From Sesamum alatum (lineage: Eukaryota > Streptophyta > Magnoliopsida > Lamiales > Pedaliaceae): a stretch of 64,000 bases of DNA. Below the pieces are notes generated by a model. It was given only the letters and a program-made list of their open reading frames with translations, made no database searches and had not been told where the DNA came from. The stretch is taken from the NCBI GenBank assembly GCA_034509735.1, contig JACGWO010000012.1:4650001-4714000 (forward strand). Direction: 5' to 3'. Positions 42,069 to 53,700 of the stretch are shown in pieces (position 1 is the first letter of the stretch; every line of letters starts with the position of its first letter). Position numbers and translations under genes: made by a program.

Positions 42069-43382
42069 ATGGCGGATGGTCATGAAACTGACAAGAACAT
42101 TGAGATATGGAAGATCAAGAAGCTTATCAAGGCACTGGAAGCTGCTCGAGGTAATGGTACCAGCATGATTTCTCTTATCATGCCTCCACGTGATCAAGTT
42201 GCTCGTGTTACAAAGATGCTGGGGGATGAATTTGGAACTGCATCTAACATCAAAAGTAGAGTGAATCGCCAATCTGTTCTTGGTGCAATTACATCTGCTC
42301 AGCAGAGGCTGAAATTGTATAACAAGGTTCCTCCAAATGGACTTGTGCTTTACACTGGAACCATTGTTACCGAGGATGGGAAGGAGAAAAAAGTAACAAT
42401 TGATTTTGAGCCCTTCAGGCCTATCAATGCATCACTCTATCTCTGTGACAACAAGTTCCACACTGAGGCGCTGAGTGAACTTCTAGAATCTGATGACAAG
42501 TTTGGCTTTATTATCATGGATGGGAATGGGACCCTGTTTGGAACATTGAGTGGTAATACTAGGGAGATTCTTCACAAATTTTCCGTTGACCTCCCTAAGA
42601 AACATGGAAGAGGAGGTCAGTCTGCTTTGCGGTTTGCTCGTCTACGAATGGAGAAGCGTCACAACTATGTGAGAAAAACGGCAGAGCTGGCCACCCAATT
42701 TTACATCAATCCTCAGACCAGCCAGCCCAATGTGTCAGGACTTATACTTGCAGGCTCAGCTGACTTCAAGACTGAGCTCAGCCAGTCTGATATGTTTGAT
42801 CCTCGTCTTCAGGCCAAGATTTTGAATGTGGTTGATGTTTCTTATGGAGGGGAAAATGGTTTCAACCAGGCAATTGAGCTTTCCGCTGAGATCCTATCCA
42901 ATGTGAAATTTATACAAGAGAAGCGTTTGATAGGCAAGTACTTTGACGAGATTAGCCAGGACACTGGCAAGTATGTTTTTGGCGTTGATGACACATTGAA
43001 AGTTCTTGAAATGGGTGCTGTTGAGACACTTATTGTGTGGGAGAATCTGGACATGTCTAGATATGTGCTCAAGAATACCTCCACTGGTGAACTTCTCATA
43101 AAACACTTCAACAAGGAGCAGGAGACTGATCAGAAGAACTTTAGGGATGCAGCCACGAATGCTGAATTGGAGGTTAACGAAAAGATGTCACTGCTTGAAT
43201 GGTTCGCCAATGAATATAGACGTTTTGGTTGCACACTTGAATTCGTCACCAACAAATCGCAAGAGGGATCTCAGTTTTGCCGAGGTTTTGGAGGAATAGG
43301 AGGAATCCTTCGCTACCAGTTGGATGTTCGAGCATTTGATGAACTTTCTGATGATGGTGAAATTTATGAAGATTCTGAATAG
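42069..43382 (+). CDS. ERF1: Eukaryotic peptide chain release factor subunit 1 (eRF1)
   Basis: A single uninterrupted coding exon of 437 residues. The N-domain carries the stop-codon recognition elements: GTS at 30-32, NIKS at 60-63 and YxCxxxF at 124-130 (YLCDNKF). The middle domain has the catalytic GGQ at 182-184 ([11 protein letters not shown]) that triggers peptidyl-tRNA hydrolysis. The C-domain, with [10 protein letters not shown] and the acidic tail [14 protein letters not shown], binds eRF3. Length and sequence fit plant eRF1 (about 435 residues). The start has a good context (AAGATGG) and is the first ATG after the leader-intron acceptor at 42041-42044. Cytosolic translation termination. 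No abnormality is seen. Confidence 0.97.
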   Translation: MADGHETDKNIEIWKIKKLIKALEAARGNGTSMISLIMPPRDQVARVTKMLGDEFGTASNIKSRVNRQSVLGAITSAQQRLKLYNKVPPNGLVLYTGTIVTEDGKEKKVTIDFEPFRPINASLYLCDNKFHTEALSELLESDDKFGFIIMDGNGTLFGTLSGNTREILHKFSVDLPKKHGRGGQSALRFARLRMEKRHNYVRKTAELATQFYINPQTSQPNVSGLILAGSADFKTELSQSDMFDPRLQAKILNVVDVSYGGENGFNQAIELSAEILSNVKFIQEKRLIGKYFDEISQDTGKYVFGVDDTLKVLEMGAVETLIVWENLDMSRYVLKNTSTGELLIKHFNKEQETDQKNFRDAATNAELEVNEKMSLLEWFANEYRRFGCTLEFVTNKSQEGSQFCRGFGGIGGILRYQLDVRAFDELSDDGEIYEDSE

Positions 43383-45490
43383 CAATCAATCAACTTCTCC
43401 AATCACGGTGCAGGCGGTGGAGCAGAAGACCTGCACCAGCGCGCAAGGGCTCGCCCTCGAAGATGCTGCTCCGACTTTGTTGACAGAAAAACATCAGATG
43501 AATTTGAAGAAGTCTGTAAGATTTACACCTTCTAGGGGCCATCCCACTCTGATCTCCATCTGATATTCATTACTGTGAAATCAATGTACTCACATTACTT
43601 CTTTCCTTTCTTTTGGCATGTTCAGTCATGGTTGAACTCTACAGGAGGGGACGAGGAATCGCACAAAGGAGCCAACGTTATGTTCACAACTTATCCACCG
43701 AATCGCCTCACGTGAGGTGATCTGCAATGCACGTCTATGTTCTGCATACGGCGACGATATGTGACTATGCTTTGAGGAGAGAAGGCAATCCGCATCTTAA
43801 ATAAGTTCTTTAAGACTTGAACCCGTTCTGGGTTGAAGTTTGTTGCTCAATCCATGTCTAGTTATGTCCTGTTCACGGCAGTTGGACGACATCCTACAAG
43901 TCCTGTATTATGGACTTTTAATAATAATGCGATGGATCATTCTGCATAATAAAATGCTTTTGGTGTTTACTTGATTATGATGAATTTACTTAAGTTGATC
44001 GGTCAATTTCGTATATAAGTGATGTTGTGATGCATTCAGAAAGTAAATGACTGAGCTTGAGAAACATGTTGTGATTTCAACTTTTTTTATACAGTATATA
44101 TGATTTATTACGTTATTCAATAATTTTAAATTACACCGGGGTCTCTCTTTGTTTTGATTCACCACCCGAATAGAATTGGGGAGAATCGCTGGACAAACTT
44201 CGGTCCTTTTCTTTTTTGCCTGTATCCATTTATCCCGTATGTAGCCATTGTCCTATCTGTTAGCATGTCCCTGTGTTAGCCTTTTGAGCCAACATTCTCT
44301 TCGTTTTTAATTGGGATTAGATCGTCTTTTCTCAAAGTGGCCAATTTTCTATTTTCTCCCCTTATACTCTGAACAGTGGTAGTCGTCTTATCAATGGAAG
44401 GATTCAGATTATTCAGCTATCTATACTCATTTGTTGATCTAATGTATTGAGAATTCAAATTAATTATTCACAATTTTTTATCGCAGGATTTCAATATTAT
44501 TAATCGAGTAAGATTATTTTGTGCTTAGTCAAACATGAATGATAACTGAATAACTCTGGTGCAAAGAGTTTCATAATTTGATTAATCAATTGAACAGGCA
44601 GAATTCATGCGTAGATTACGTCACATTTTTTGGTCAATCCTATGGAAATTAACGGCCTCGATTAGTTGCGAAATATTTGCAGCAAAGACATTGACTTCAC
44701 AACATAAATAATAACTATGAAAATGACACGTGACTGTTTGTGATTTTCTTGAAAATTTTGGAAGTTCAACTTTATTTATTCCTTAGAATTGAGAAATATA
44801 AAATTCAAGATTGCAACATTTATGAAGAATGGTATCGATTCCAAAACCAAAAATTTAAGTCAGAATAATTGCATTTTACACCCTTAATTTATGATCAATT
44901 TATATAAAATATTTATATTTTTTTAAAAATTACACATACACCCTTCAAAATATCAATATATTGCACAAACTATTTCTTATTATTTTACTGTCAGGGGTAG
45001 TTTCTGTAATTAAATTAAAAAAATAAGAATAATATATATAAATAAATTATAGATCAAGAAGTCTAAATATAATTATTCCTGTAACTTAAGATGTTGGTAA
45101 AGTATACTAATTTATTTATCAATGAATTTTTGAAAAGTAAAATAAAATTACATAAGCGACATATTAGACCATACAAACATTGATTTATTTGGAGAGACAC
45201 AAACAATATCTAAATGAAAAAAAATCATATTTAATAAATGTAAAAAGTTTCTAAAATACTTAAATTGTCTATTTATATTTTAATAATTTTCTTTTTTAAA
45301 AAAAATTATAATATCAAATATGTCATAAAAAAAATACAACCGTTGGATGGGTTTAATACCAAAAATAGGGGAAATTATAAAATTGTAAGAAAAAGATTAA
45401 ATAGAAAATATGAAAAAGAGAGAAAAGAAAACACGAAAGTCGGTGTTTGTGTCTTTCGTGTTTGATTGTTAACGATTAGGGCTTCCGATT
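43383..45490. other. eRF1 3' UTR and intergenic region
   Basis: The eRF1 3' UTR probably extends to about 43960. A MITE-like segment at 44864-45078 has inverted ends (AATAATTGCATTTTACACCC and complementary AATAATTATATTTAGACTTC). The rest is AT-rich spacer and the eIF5 promoter. Confidence 0.45.
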
Positions 45491-45495
45491 TTCCC

Positions 45496-45503
45496 TATAT
45501 ATA
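45496..45503 (+). promoter_or_regulatory. TATA box of the eIF5 gene
   Basis: TATATATA about 30 bases before a CT-rich leader (CCCCTCTTTCTCTTCATC). A leader exon ends at 45609 (TTAAG|GTATTT). Confidence 0.55.
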
Positions 45504-46644
45504 CCCCTCTTTCTCTTCATCATTATCACTTGGTTTCCTCAACAACTCCTACGAAGGCAAATTCTCGACAGAATTTCTTGTTTCCCCTCCCTTTTCTCGT
45601 CTAATTAAGGTATTTTCGGTACCCTACGCTTCCGATTTGTGTTGTTTTTTAACCTTACGTTGTGGATCTATAGATTTTGATACGGGTTTTTGTGATTCAT
45701 TCGCTGTTAAACGTTTTTTTTTAAAATGTTTTGGGATCCGTATTGGGACGTGTTCTGTTATTTGGTTTTTGAATTATATTTTGCTTCCTTGAATTGATTT
45801 GGTGTGGTTGGAATTGAATTTCTCGATTCTGGTTGAGATTGTTGGCCCTGGATTGTGATTGAATTTTAATTTTGTATTGGGTGATTTGGATTTACAGTTG
45901 TGTTGGCGTAATAGATCTTGTTATCGAGTCTGTATGTGGATTACAGCTGGTTTCAAATAGGAAAATTTGGAGGTGTGATTAATGTAATATAAATCGGATT
46001 ATTGGAAAATTTGGGTTTTGGATGAATTACCAAAATTTGTTATTAATGGATTAAGACCATATTGGATTTCAACTACTTTTGAATTGGTGATTTTGGAAAT
46101 GTGATTTATGTTACTGATTGGATTGTTTGACCTTTTTTTCTTTTTTCTTTTTGTTTTTGGTTACGGAAATTGTTATTGGCAAATTTGTGGATATGATGAA
46201 TACTACTGATTGGATTATTAGCCAGTTTTTATTTTATTTAAGGTTAAATTATTGGAATTTGTTGTGATTCTTATCTTTTACAAAACTCTGGATTCTAGGA
46301 CATTTGCTGGTACACCTGGGGTATCTGCAGTCAGCAAAGGTGGAGAGCGTTAAGCTAGAAATTTCTTTTATGTCTGAACGAGCCTCTCTCTTTTTATCAT
46401 CAATTGGGTTGCTTGGAGAGTATTGTCCTTCATCAAGAAAAAAGGATAGACAGTCTAGTCTTGAAATTGGCTGCATGCATCTCAAGCCACTCCGAGGATA
46501 CAACACACTTTGTCAACGTTGCCAGTTTATGCGGCCAGTCTCTGCTGCTAGAAACTTTTACCGTATCAAAGAAGAATCTCTTATTGAATATAACTTGCTC
46601 CCGTTGTGGTAGTTGTTATACGGCGATACCTACAGGAGGTAAAA

Positions 46645-47988
46645 ATGGCTTTGCAGAATATTGGTGCTGGCAACAAGGACGATGCCTTCTACCGGTATAA
46701 GATGCCCAGGATGATAACAAAAATAGAGGGTCGTGGGAATGGTATCAAAACCAATGTAGTCAATATGGTTGACATTGCAAAGGCTTTGGGCAGGCCTGCT
46801 TCTTACACAACTAAGTATTTCGGATGTGAACTTGGAGCTCAATCCAAGTTTGATGAGAAGACTGGAACTTCCCACGTCAATGGGGCCCATGATACTGCAA
46901 AGCTTGCCGGGCTTCTTGAAAACTTTATCAAGAAATTCGTCCAGTGCTATGGTTGTGGGAACCCTGAAACTGAAGTTATCATTACGAAATCGCAGATGAT
47001 CAATCTCAAGTGTGCTGCTTGTGGTTTCATATCAGAGGTTGACATGAGGGATAAGCTCACAACATTCATTCTGAAAAACCCTCCGGAGGCAAAGAAAGGA
47101 TCAAAAGACAAGAAAGCAATGAGGCGGGCTGAGAAGGAGCGACTCAAGGAAGGTGAGGCAGCTGATGAAGAAATGAAGAAACTTAAGAAAGATGCAAAGA
47201 AAAAAGGTTCATCTGGGAATTTAAAGGAGATAGCCTTGAAACAGTCTAGCAAGAAGAAGTCTGTCCACTCTGATGAGGATCATTCTCCAGCGTTCAGCCA
47301 GGCAGATGAGAAGGAAGCTGCTGATGAAGACAGTGATGATGACATCCAGTGGCAGACAGACACTTCTGCGTTAGCTGCACAACAAAGAATTCAAGAGCAG
47401 CTGAATGCTGTTACAGCTAGTATGGTTATGCTCTCAACCAATGAAGAGAAGCCAAAATCAGGAAAGAACTCTCCATCAAGGGCTGGCAAACAGAAAGTTA
47501 ATGGACATGCAAATGGTGTTGATTCTGGTAATCCACATCAGGAACTTGTTGATGAAATCAAGAAGATTATAAAGAAGGGTTCTCCTGCAGGGCAATTCAA
47601 GTCTTCCTTGCAGTCTCTTACTGGAACTAGCAAAGAGATCTTTGATGCCATGTTTGAAGCCTTGTTTGAAGGAGTTGGGAAAGGGTTTTCTAAAGAGGTT
47701 GTGAAAAAGAAGAACTACCTTGTAGCTGTAGTCCAGGAGGAGGGGTCACAGGCGCTGCTGCTTCAAGCCATAGAATCCTTCTGTGGGAAAGCAAGCCCTG
47801 ATGCTGTAAAAGAAATTGCTTTGGTTTTGAAGGAGCTATATGACAACGATGTGTTGGAAGAAGAGTTGATAGTGGAGTGGTATCAGAAGGGCATAAACGG
47901 TGACAATAAGGGCTCTCCTATATGGAAGAACGTCAAGCCTTTTGTGGAGTGGCTGCAGAGTGCCGAATCCGAAACTGAAGACGAGTAA
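46645..47988 (+). CDS. EIF5: Translation initiation factor eIF5
   Basis: A single coding exon of 447 residues. The N-terminal domain contains the GTPase-activating region with an Arg finger candidate at 17 ([12 protein letters not shown]), then [28 protein letters not shown] and a C4 zinc ribbon (Cys101, Cys104, Cys123, Cys126). A Lys/Glu-rich linker follows (residues about 150-290). The C-terminal W2/HEAT domain ends in the acidic aromatic box [13 protein letters not shown] that contacts eIF2-beta and eIF3. eIF5 promotes GTP hydrolysis by eIF2 upon start-codon recognition. Start 46645 begins [13 protein letters not shown] as in plant eIF5. The in-frame ATG at 46606 lies upstream of a possible acceptor (CCTACAG at 46629-46635). 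The leader contains at least one intron (donor at 45610), and its exact exon structure is uncertain. Confidence 0.96.
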   Translation: MALQNIGAGNKDDAFYRYKMPRMITKIEGRGNGIKTNVVNMVDIAKALGRPASYTTKYFGCELGAQSKFDEKTGTSHVNGAHDTAKLAGLLENFIKKFVQCYGCGNPETEVIITKSQMINLKCAACGFISEVDMRDKLTTFILKNPPEAKKGSKDKKAMRRAEKERLKEGEAADEEMKKLKKDAKKKGSSGNLKEIALKQSSKKKSVHSDEDHSPAFSQADEKEAADEDSDDDIQWQTDTSALAAQQRIQEQLNAVTASMVMLSTNEEKPKSGKNSPSRAGKQKVNGHANGVDSGNPHQELVDEIKKIIKKGSPAGQFKSSLQSLTGTSKEIFDAMFEALFEGVGKGFSKEVVKKKNYLVAVVQEEGSQALLLQAIESFCGKASPDAVKEIALVLKELYDNDVLEEELIVEWYQKGINGDNKGSPIWKNVKPFVEWLQSAESETEDE

Positions 47989-49106
47989 TTCTGCCGACTC
48001 ATTGCAATGTTTCCCCTGCTGTTTTGAGCTTCTCAATGCTGGTATGCGTGTTTACAATAACCGCTATGGGCTTGTTATTGCACGCTTATAGGTCGTTTTA
48101 GGTTTGTTCTACTCTGCTGTCGAGTAATTTCAAGGCTTTTATCTAGAACTGTTGGTCCCTTGAAACAATGAGGAGACATGTGTTAAAAGAGAGTATATAG
48201 GTAGGGGGTATGTGGTGTTCTTTGGTCATTATCGTATTGTCGTTTATGTTTCTCAGTTTCAGTTTGGTTTGCTTTTAATGTTGTGTGATTCATCGGATAT
48301 TTTTTAGAATGGCATTGTTGTTGCCTTCCTATCAGAATTCCATACATTCTTTTTTTTTTGCTCTTTGCCAGCAATTTATTATGTTGAGAAGAATCTTAAA
48401 ATATAATACAGAAAAGTAGTAAAATCCAAATAAGAAGTATATTAGAGAGATGTTGTATTCTTATTGTGTGCCCCTAAATCTTGTTTATTCTCTTGAAATG
48501 CCCTATGAATAATGTTCCTAGTAATTTCTTTATGGGGAGGATTCTATTTCAAGAGTCTAGTGCAAAATAAGAGTTTAAATTACAGCTTCCTATTTGATGT
48601 TTGGTGTTATTGCACTTTAATAGTAGTCTTTATTCTATTTCAATAGTAAGTCTTTATTCTATTTTAGTAGTAGTTGGTTTTTTGTTGTAATAGTAGTTGT
48701 TGATTGAGTATAAATATTTGAAGTTATTGATTGATATATGATTGTTATATTTGTTGGTGTTGATATCACGATGTGATTGTCTGGACCTCATGTTTTGAAA
48801 ATTACATTTATTATCCTCATCACTTATTATTATTATTTAACAAATAAGACTAATTCAATTGCTTGACATAAACCTATCCTAGACTTACCAAGAAAAGGTG
48901 CATCTCTCTAAAGTTTTTAGAATTACATCATGTAATCTATAACATCATTATTTTAGCCTCGTACATGTAATCTTTAACATCATTATTTTAATCAGATGAG
49001 AAATTTTAAATTTATTGTTAGTCTAATCACTAAAAGTTTGACTATATCTATACGAACTTATTTGGAAGTTATCTGATTTGTACTTATCTTAAAAACTTGT
49101 ATGACA
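47989..49106. other. eIF5 3' UTR and intergenic region
   Basis: The eIF5 3' UTR runs to about 48480. A small direct repeat TAGT(A)AGTCTTTATTCTATTT occurs twice at 48621-48665. Beyond it is AT-rich spacer without a recognisable gene. Confidence 0.45.
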
Positions 49107-50323
49107 AATTTGATAGGGAAAACACTTTTGGTCCCACGGTACATGCACTGTGTACTTTTGGTTCGATTGTTTACGGACTCAACATTTTTGATCTCACAAG
49201 AATTAAGTGTTGCACTTTTGATCTCAACTCCGTTAAAGGTGTTAAATGATGGATGATAAACCACATTTGATCATTCAAAGATGGTTTTTATAGCTTGAAA
49301 CCACCACTCATTTTCGGAGAAAATTAAATAAGATTTTTCACCCATTTTGGAGGGAATTTGTTATAAGGATTGTTATTGCACTTCTTTTGGTGGTTGTATG
49401 TATTTTAATAACTTGATTTAGCTAAATTTATGTAATTTCTTACCTGCAAATTGCAATTTTGTAATGATATAATTAGAATAAAATATTAAATTCTGTAATT
49501 ACAAAATTAAATAAAATCACGGAAATTAAAAACAAAAATGACTGACTGTATTGAAAGCAAATATTCACCGTTTTCAATATACAATTTTAGCTATATTTTT
49601 GCCCCTGCCAACTATTCACATATATGCAATTTATTACACAAAAAAATATGCCAATGTTTGCAAAAAAAATTGTAGCTTTGCTTAAAAAATTGATTACATG
49701 CATATGAACTTTTTGGTTCTGTAGTTAGTCTTGCAAACTCCTACCTTTTGTGATGTAATTGGTTTTTTGGGCAAATTTGTGATTTTTTGTTGCAAACATT
49801 GGTAATTTTTGTGATTTAAATTGCATATATGTGAATAATTGAAAGGGGAAAAATGTCACTAAGTTGTATATTGCAAACAGTGGATATTTTTCTTTCAATG
49901 CAATTAGTCATTTTTTGCTTTTAATTGCAGTGATTTTATTTTAATTTTGCAATCATATAATTTAATATTATTCTAATTGTATCATTTCAAAGTTATAGAT
50001 TAAAAATTACACAAATTTAGCTAAATCAAGCTATTAAACACATACAACCAACAAAAGGAGTGCTAATAATTCTTACAAGAAATTCCCTCCAAAATGGCTG
50101 AAAAATTTGATCCAATTCCCTCCAAAGACGAATAGTGGTTTCAAGCCCTCAAAACCACATTTGAATGGTCAAAGGTGGTTTACCAATCCATCATTTAACA
50201 CCTTCAACGGAGTTGGGACCAAAAGTGGGATCAAAAGTGCTGAGCCCGTAAATAATGAGATAAAAAATGCAACAACCTATGTTCTATGGGACCAAAAGTG
50301 CAACAATCCATGTCATATAGGAC

Positions 50324-50690
50324 TGATGAGGAGAAAATATTATTTACAGAAAAGATCCTCCAACTTATGGAAAATTACACAAACACCTTCAAAGGGGAGT
50401 TGAAGAGGAAGTTGAGGGAAGTTAAGATATGGAGGTTAAAAAAGGAGTGGGCGCGTGAAATGACCATCATGCCCTCGGCAGATCAATTTTAGGCCGTAGG
50501 ATCAAAGGATTAAATTGTAATTTTACCCCCAAAAATTACTATAAATAGGGGGTGAATCCATTTGTAAATTTACTTTTTTTAGATATATGAGAATTACACT
50601 TTACAAGTTTTCTTTATTTTCTCTAAACTTTTCGTGCTATTTTGGTGATAACGTGCATAGGCTCTACTCTTTCAAAAATATACACCATCA
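50324..50690 (+). repeat. 5' LTR
   Basis: Starts TGATGAGGAG and ends ACACCATCA. It carries a TATA box (ACTATAAATAGGG near 50540) in its middle. It is a near copy of 59632-60010, with a few substitutions and small indels. Confidence 0.92.
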
Positions 50691-50730
50691 GCTTGGCGCC
50701 GTCTGTGGGAGAGGAGTCTAGGCATCGAAG

Positions 50731-53700
50731 ATGAACACCAGATCAAGAGCGAAAAGCGTGAACATAGGGCAAGAGGACCCTGGCAGACGAGAGGAAGTGG
50801 AGCAGGGCCACGCCCTGGCGAATCCACCAGCACCAGTTCAGAGGATGGAGGACCAAGGGGAGGAGCAAGGCCGCGCCCTGGAGAGTCCTCCACCACAAAG
50901 CCGAGAGGAAGCAAGGCACGAGGAGGTTGAGGTCCCGCCACCTCAACCAGTCATCCAGATTACCCAAGAGGCCCTTCAATAGATGATAGAAGAGGCGTCA
51001 GCTCAGGCTGCCGCGAGGGCCGTGGCTCAGTATATCGCTGGACAAGCAGCACTCCCACAACCCCTTCGCCATCTTGGGAGGGGACGTGAGGCACACGCAA
51101 GAGAGCAGAGGCATGAGGAGGCTTTTGAAGGCATGGACTTCGAGGAAGAGGTCAACAGCAGGGCCACGCAGCCCGAGGACGTCTTTTATCCTTCACCCCC
51201 ACGGGGAGCGGGAGGAGATGAAAATTATTTCCTTCATCCATCACGTGGAGGGCGAGAAGACTATTTTGTCCCCCCTCAAGGGAGGAGGCCGTCAGCACAA
51301 GGAGGGGGATATGACGAGAGAGAAGCCCCTTCCCTGCGCACCTTCCCTGACTCGTTGAGGCGTACGGGCTATTCGGCGCGACCTTTGGCAGTGGCGCCTC
51401 CTCGAAGGAGCCCATTCGCTCCCCACATCTTGGCAGAAGCTATTCATCCGGGAGTGAAGATTCCAAGTTTGACCGAGTATAGCGGAGTAGGAGACCCTTA
51501 GGATCACCTCGACCGCTTTATGGCCAGAGCCGACCTGCTGGACATCGGCGACGCAGCATATTGCAAGTTATTTCGCACTACCCTTTCAGGAAAAGCCATG
51601 GCATGGTTTAACCAGCTGCCACCAGGGACTATCGAGTCATTTGAATAGCTTTCGCAGCGCTTCTTGCACCACTTCTCGATCAACAGGCGGTACCCAAAGA
51701 CCGCATCATACTTGTTTACTATAGTCCAGCGGGAGAATGAAAGTTTGAGGGAATATGTGCAGCGCTTCTCGGAAGCAGTGCTAGAAGTCCCGCACGTCAA
51801 TCCTGAGCTCTTGGCCAGCATTATGCAGCAAAACCTAAGAAGAGGGCGTTTTAAGGAATCGATAGCAGGGAAGCCCCCAACGACTCAGGAAGAGCTATTG
51901 CTTCGTGCAGAGAAGTACATCCGGATTGAGGAAACAGTGGGATTGCGACCGGCAAATCCCCTTAAAAGGAAAGCTGATGAAGAAGAAAGGAGATTTCCTC
52001 CCAAGTCGGAGGGAATCCGGCGAGAAAGGAAGCCACCGATATCGGGGGAGTTAGTGAAGTATACCCCATTGAACGCCCCGCGAGTCCAGATTCTCGCAAT
52101 AGCTGAACAACAAGGGCTTGTGAGATGGCCATAGCACAGAGGAATGTCGCCATAGAATGAAGTCTGAGGAGTCTGAGGAGTACTGTCACTTCCATAAGGA
52201 TCGAGGCCATAGCACAGAGGAATGTCGCCATTTGAAAATAGAGATTGAGAAACTCATCCGACGCGGATACCTGAAGGAGTTCGTGGCCAAAATGAAACAG
52301 GGACCTCGAGAGGTCACCCGAGAAAATAAGCGGCCAGCGCCCCGCCTAGAGATAAGGGATAAGGAAGAAGAGGATCATGAGAAAAAAGATAACCTCCCGA
52401 CAGCTGGAGTCATTGGAGTCATTTCTGGAGGCCCTGCGGGGGGAGATTCAGGACGAGCTAGGAAGGCGGCCGCCAGAGCAGCAGGAAACGTTTCTAATCA
52501 AGTAGCCTGCACCGAGCTCAAGGGAGTACCTCGAGCACGTCTCGAGGGAGAAATAACATTTAATGATCAGGACTTGGAGGGGAATCTTCCCTCCTGCAAC
52601 GAGGCAATTGTGGTGGCAGCGTCAGTATCGAACTTCTGGTTGAGGAAAATTTTGATTGACAGCAGGATTTCAGCTGACATCCTGTTTTACAAGGCTTTTT
52701 CCTAGATGAGGATTGACAACATCCAGCTCACGCCCCGTCAATACCCCCTTGACCAGCTTCAGCGGAGATGTGGTCGTGCCTTTAGGGGAAGCCACTTTGC
52801 CAATTTCGATTGGGTCATATCCCAGGTTTGTAAAATTCTTGGTGGTGGATGCACCTTCGGCCTACAATGCTATCTTGGGGAGGCCAAGCTTGAATCTCTT
52901 CCAAGTCGTGATATCCACTTATCACATGAAAGTGAAATTCCCCACACCAGAAGGAGTGGGAGAGATGGTGGGAGACAGAAAACAAGCCCGGGAGTGTTAT
53001 GCCAGCACGCTGAAATCATCAGTGGAATGCCGTGAGAGGAATGGTGAAGGAAGCAGTGCTGGGTTGACCGAAAAGGAAACTCGAGAGAGAGAGTTGGGAA
53101 AGAGGAGCTCCATGGAGGAGCAAACAGAAGAAACCAGGAGAGAAGCCAAAAAGAAAAAGGTGGAGGAAGAGAGAATAGAAGCTTTTAAGGAGATCAAGAT
53201 GGTTGAGCTCCTGGGTGACCCTACGAAGGCGTTAAAGGTAGGGTCGCTGTTAAGCGAGCAAATAGAACATGTCATTGTCGATTTTTTGCAAAGATCAGTA
53301 GACGCGTTTGCATGGAAGTTGTCCGATATGAAGGGAATAGACCCTGAAGTAATGGTCCACAGACTCAACGTGGATCCAAAAGCAAAGCCGGTGAAACAGA
53401 AGAGGAGAGCATTTGGGGTAGAGAGGAACAAGATTATAAGCGAAGAGGTCGAGAAGCTTCTCCAAGTAGACTACATTCGACCAGTGCACTACCCCGAATG
53501 GTTGGCCAACGTGGTCCTTGTCCCAAAGAGCAACGGGAAGTGGATGATGTGCATAGACTTCACCGATTTAAATCGAGCTTGCCCCAAGGACTCATATCCT
53601 TTGCCGAGGATTGATGCGCTAATTGACTCGACTTTCAGGATGTGAGTTGATGAGCTTCTTGGACGCGTTTCAGGGCTATAATCAAATTCGACTAGCGCCC

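Noticed and set aside
45265..45792. ORFs in the eIF5 promoter and leader
   Set aside because: They overlap the TATA box, leader exon and donor site and lack protein-like composition.
50672..51507. Antisense ORFs over the gag region
   Set aside because: They mirror the Glu/Arg/Pro-rich gag sequence and have no homology of their own.
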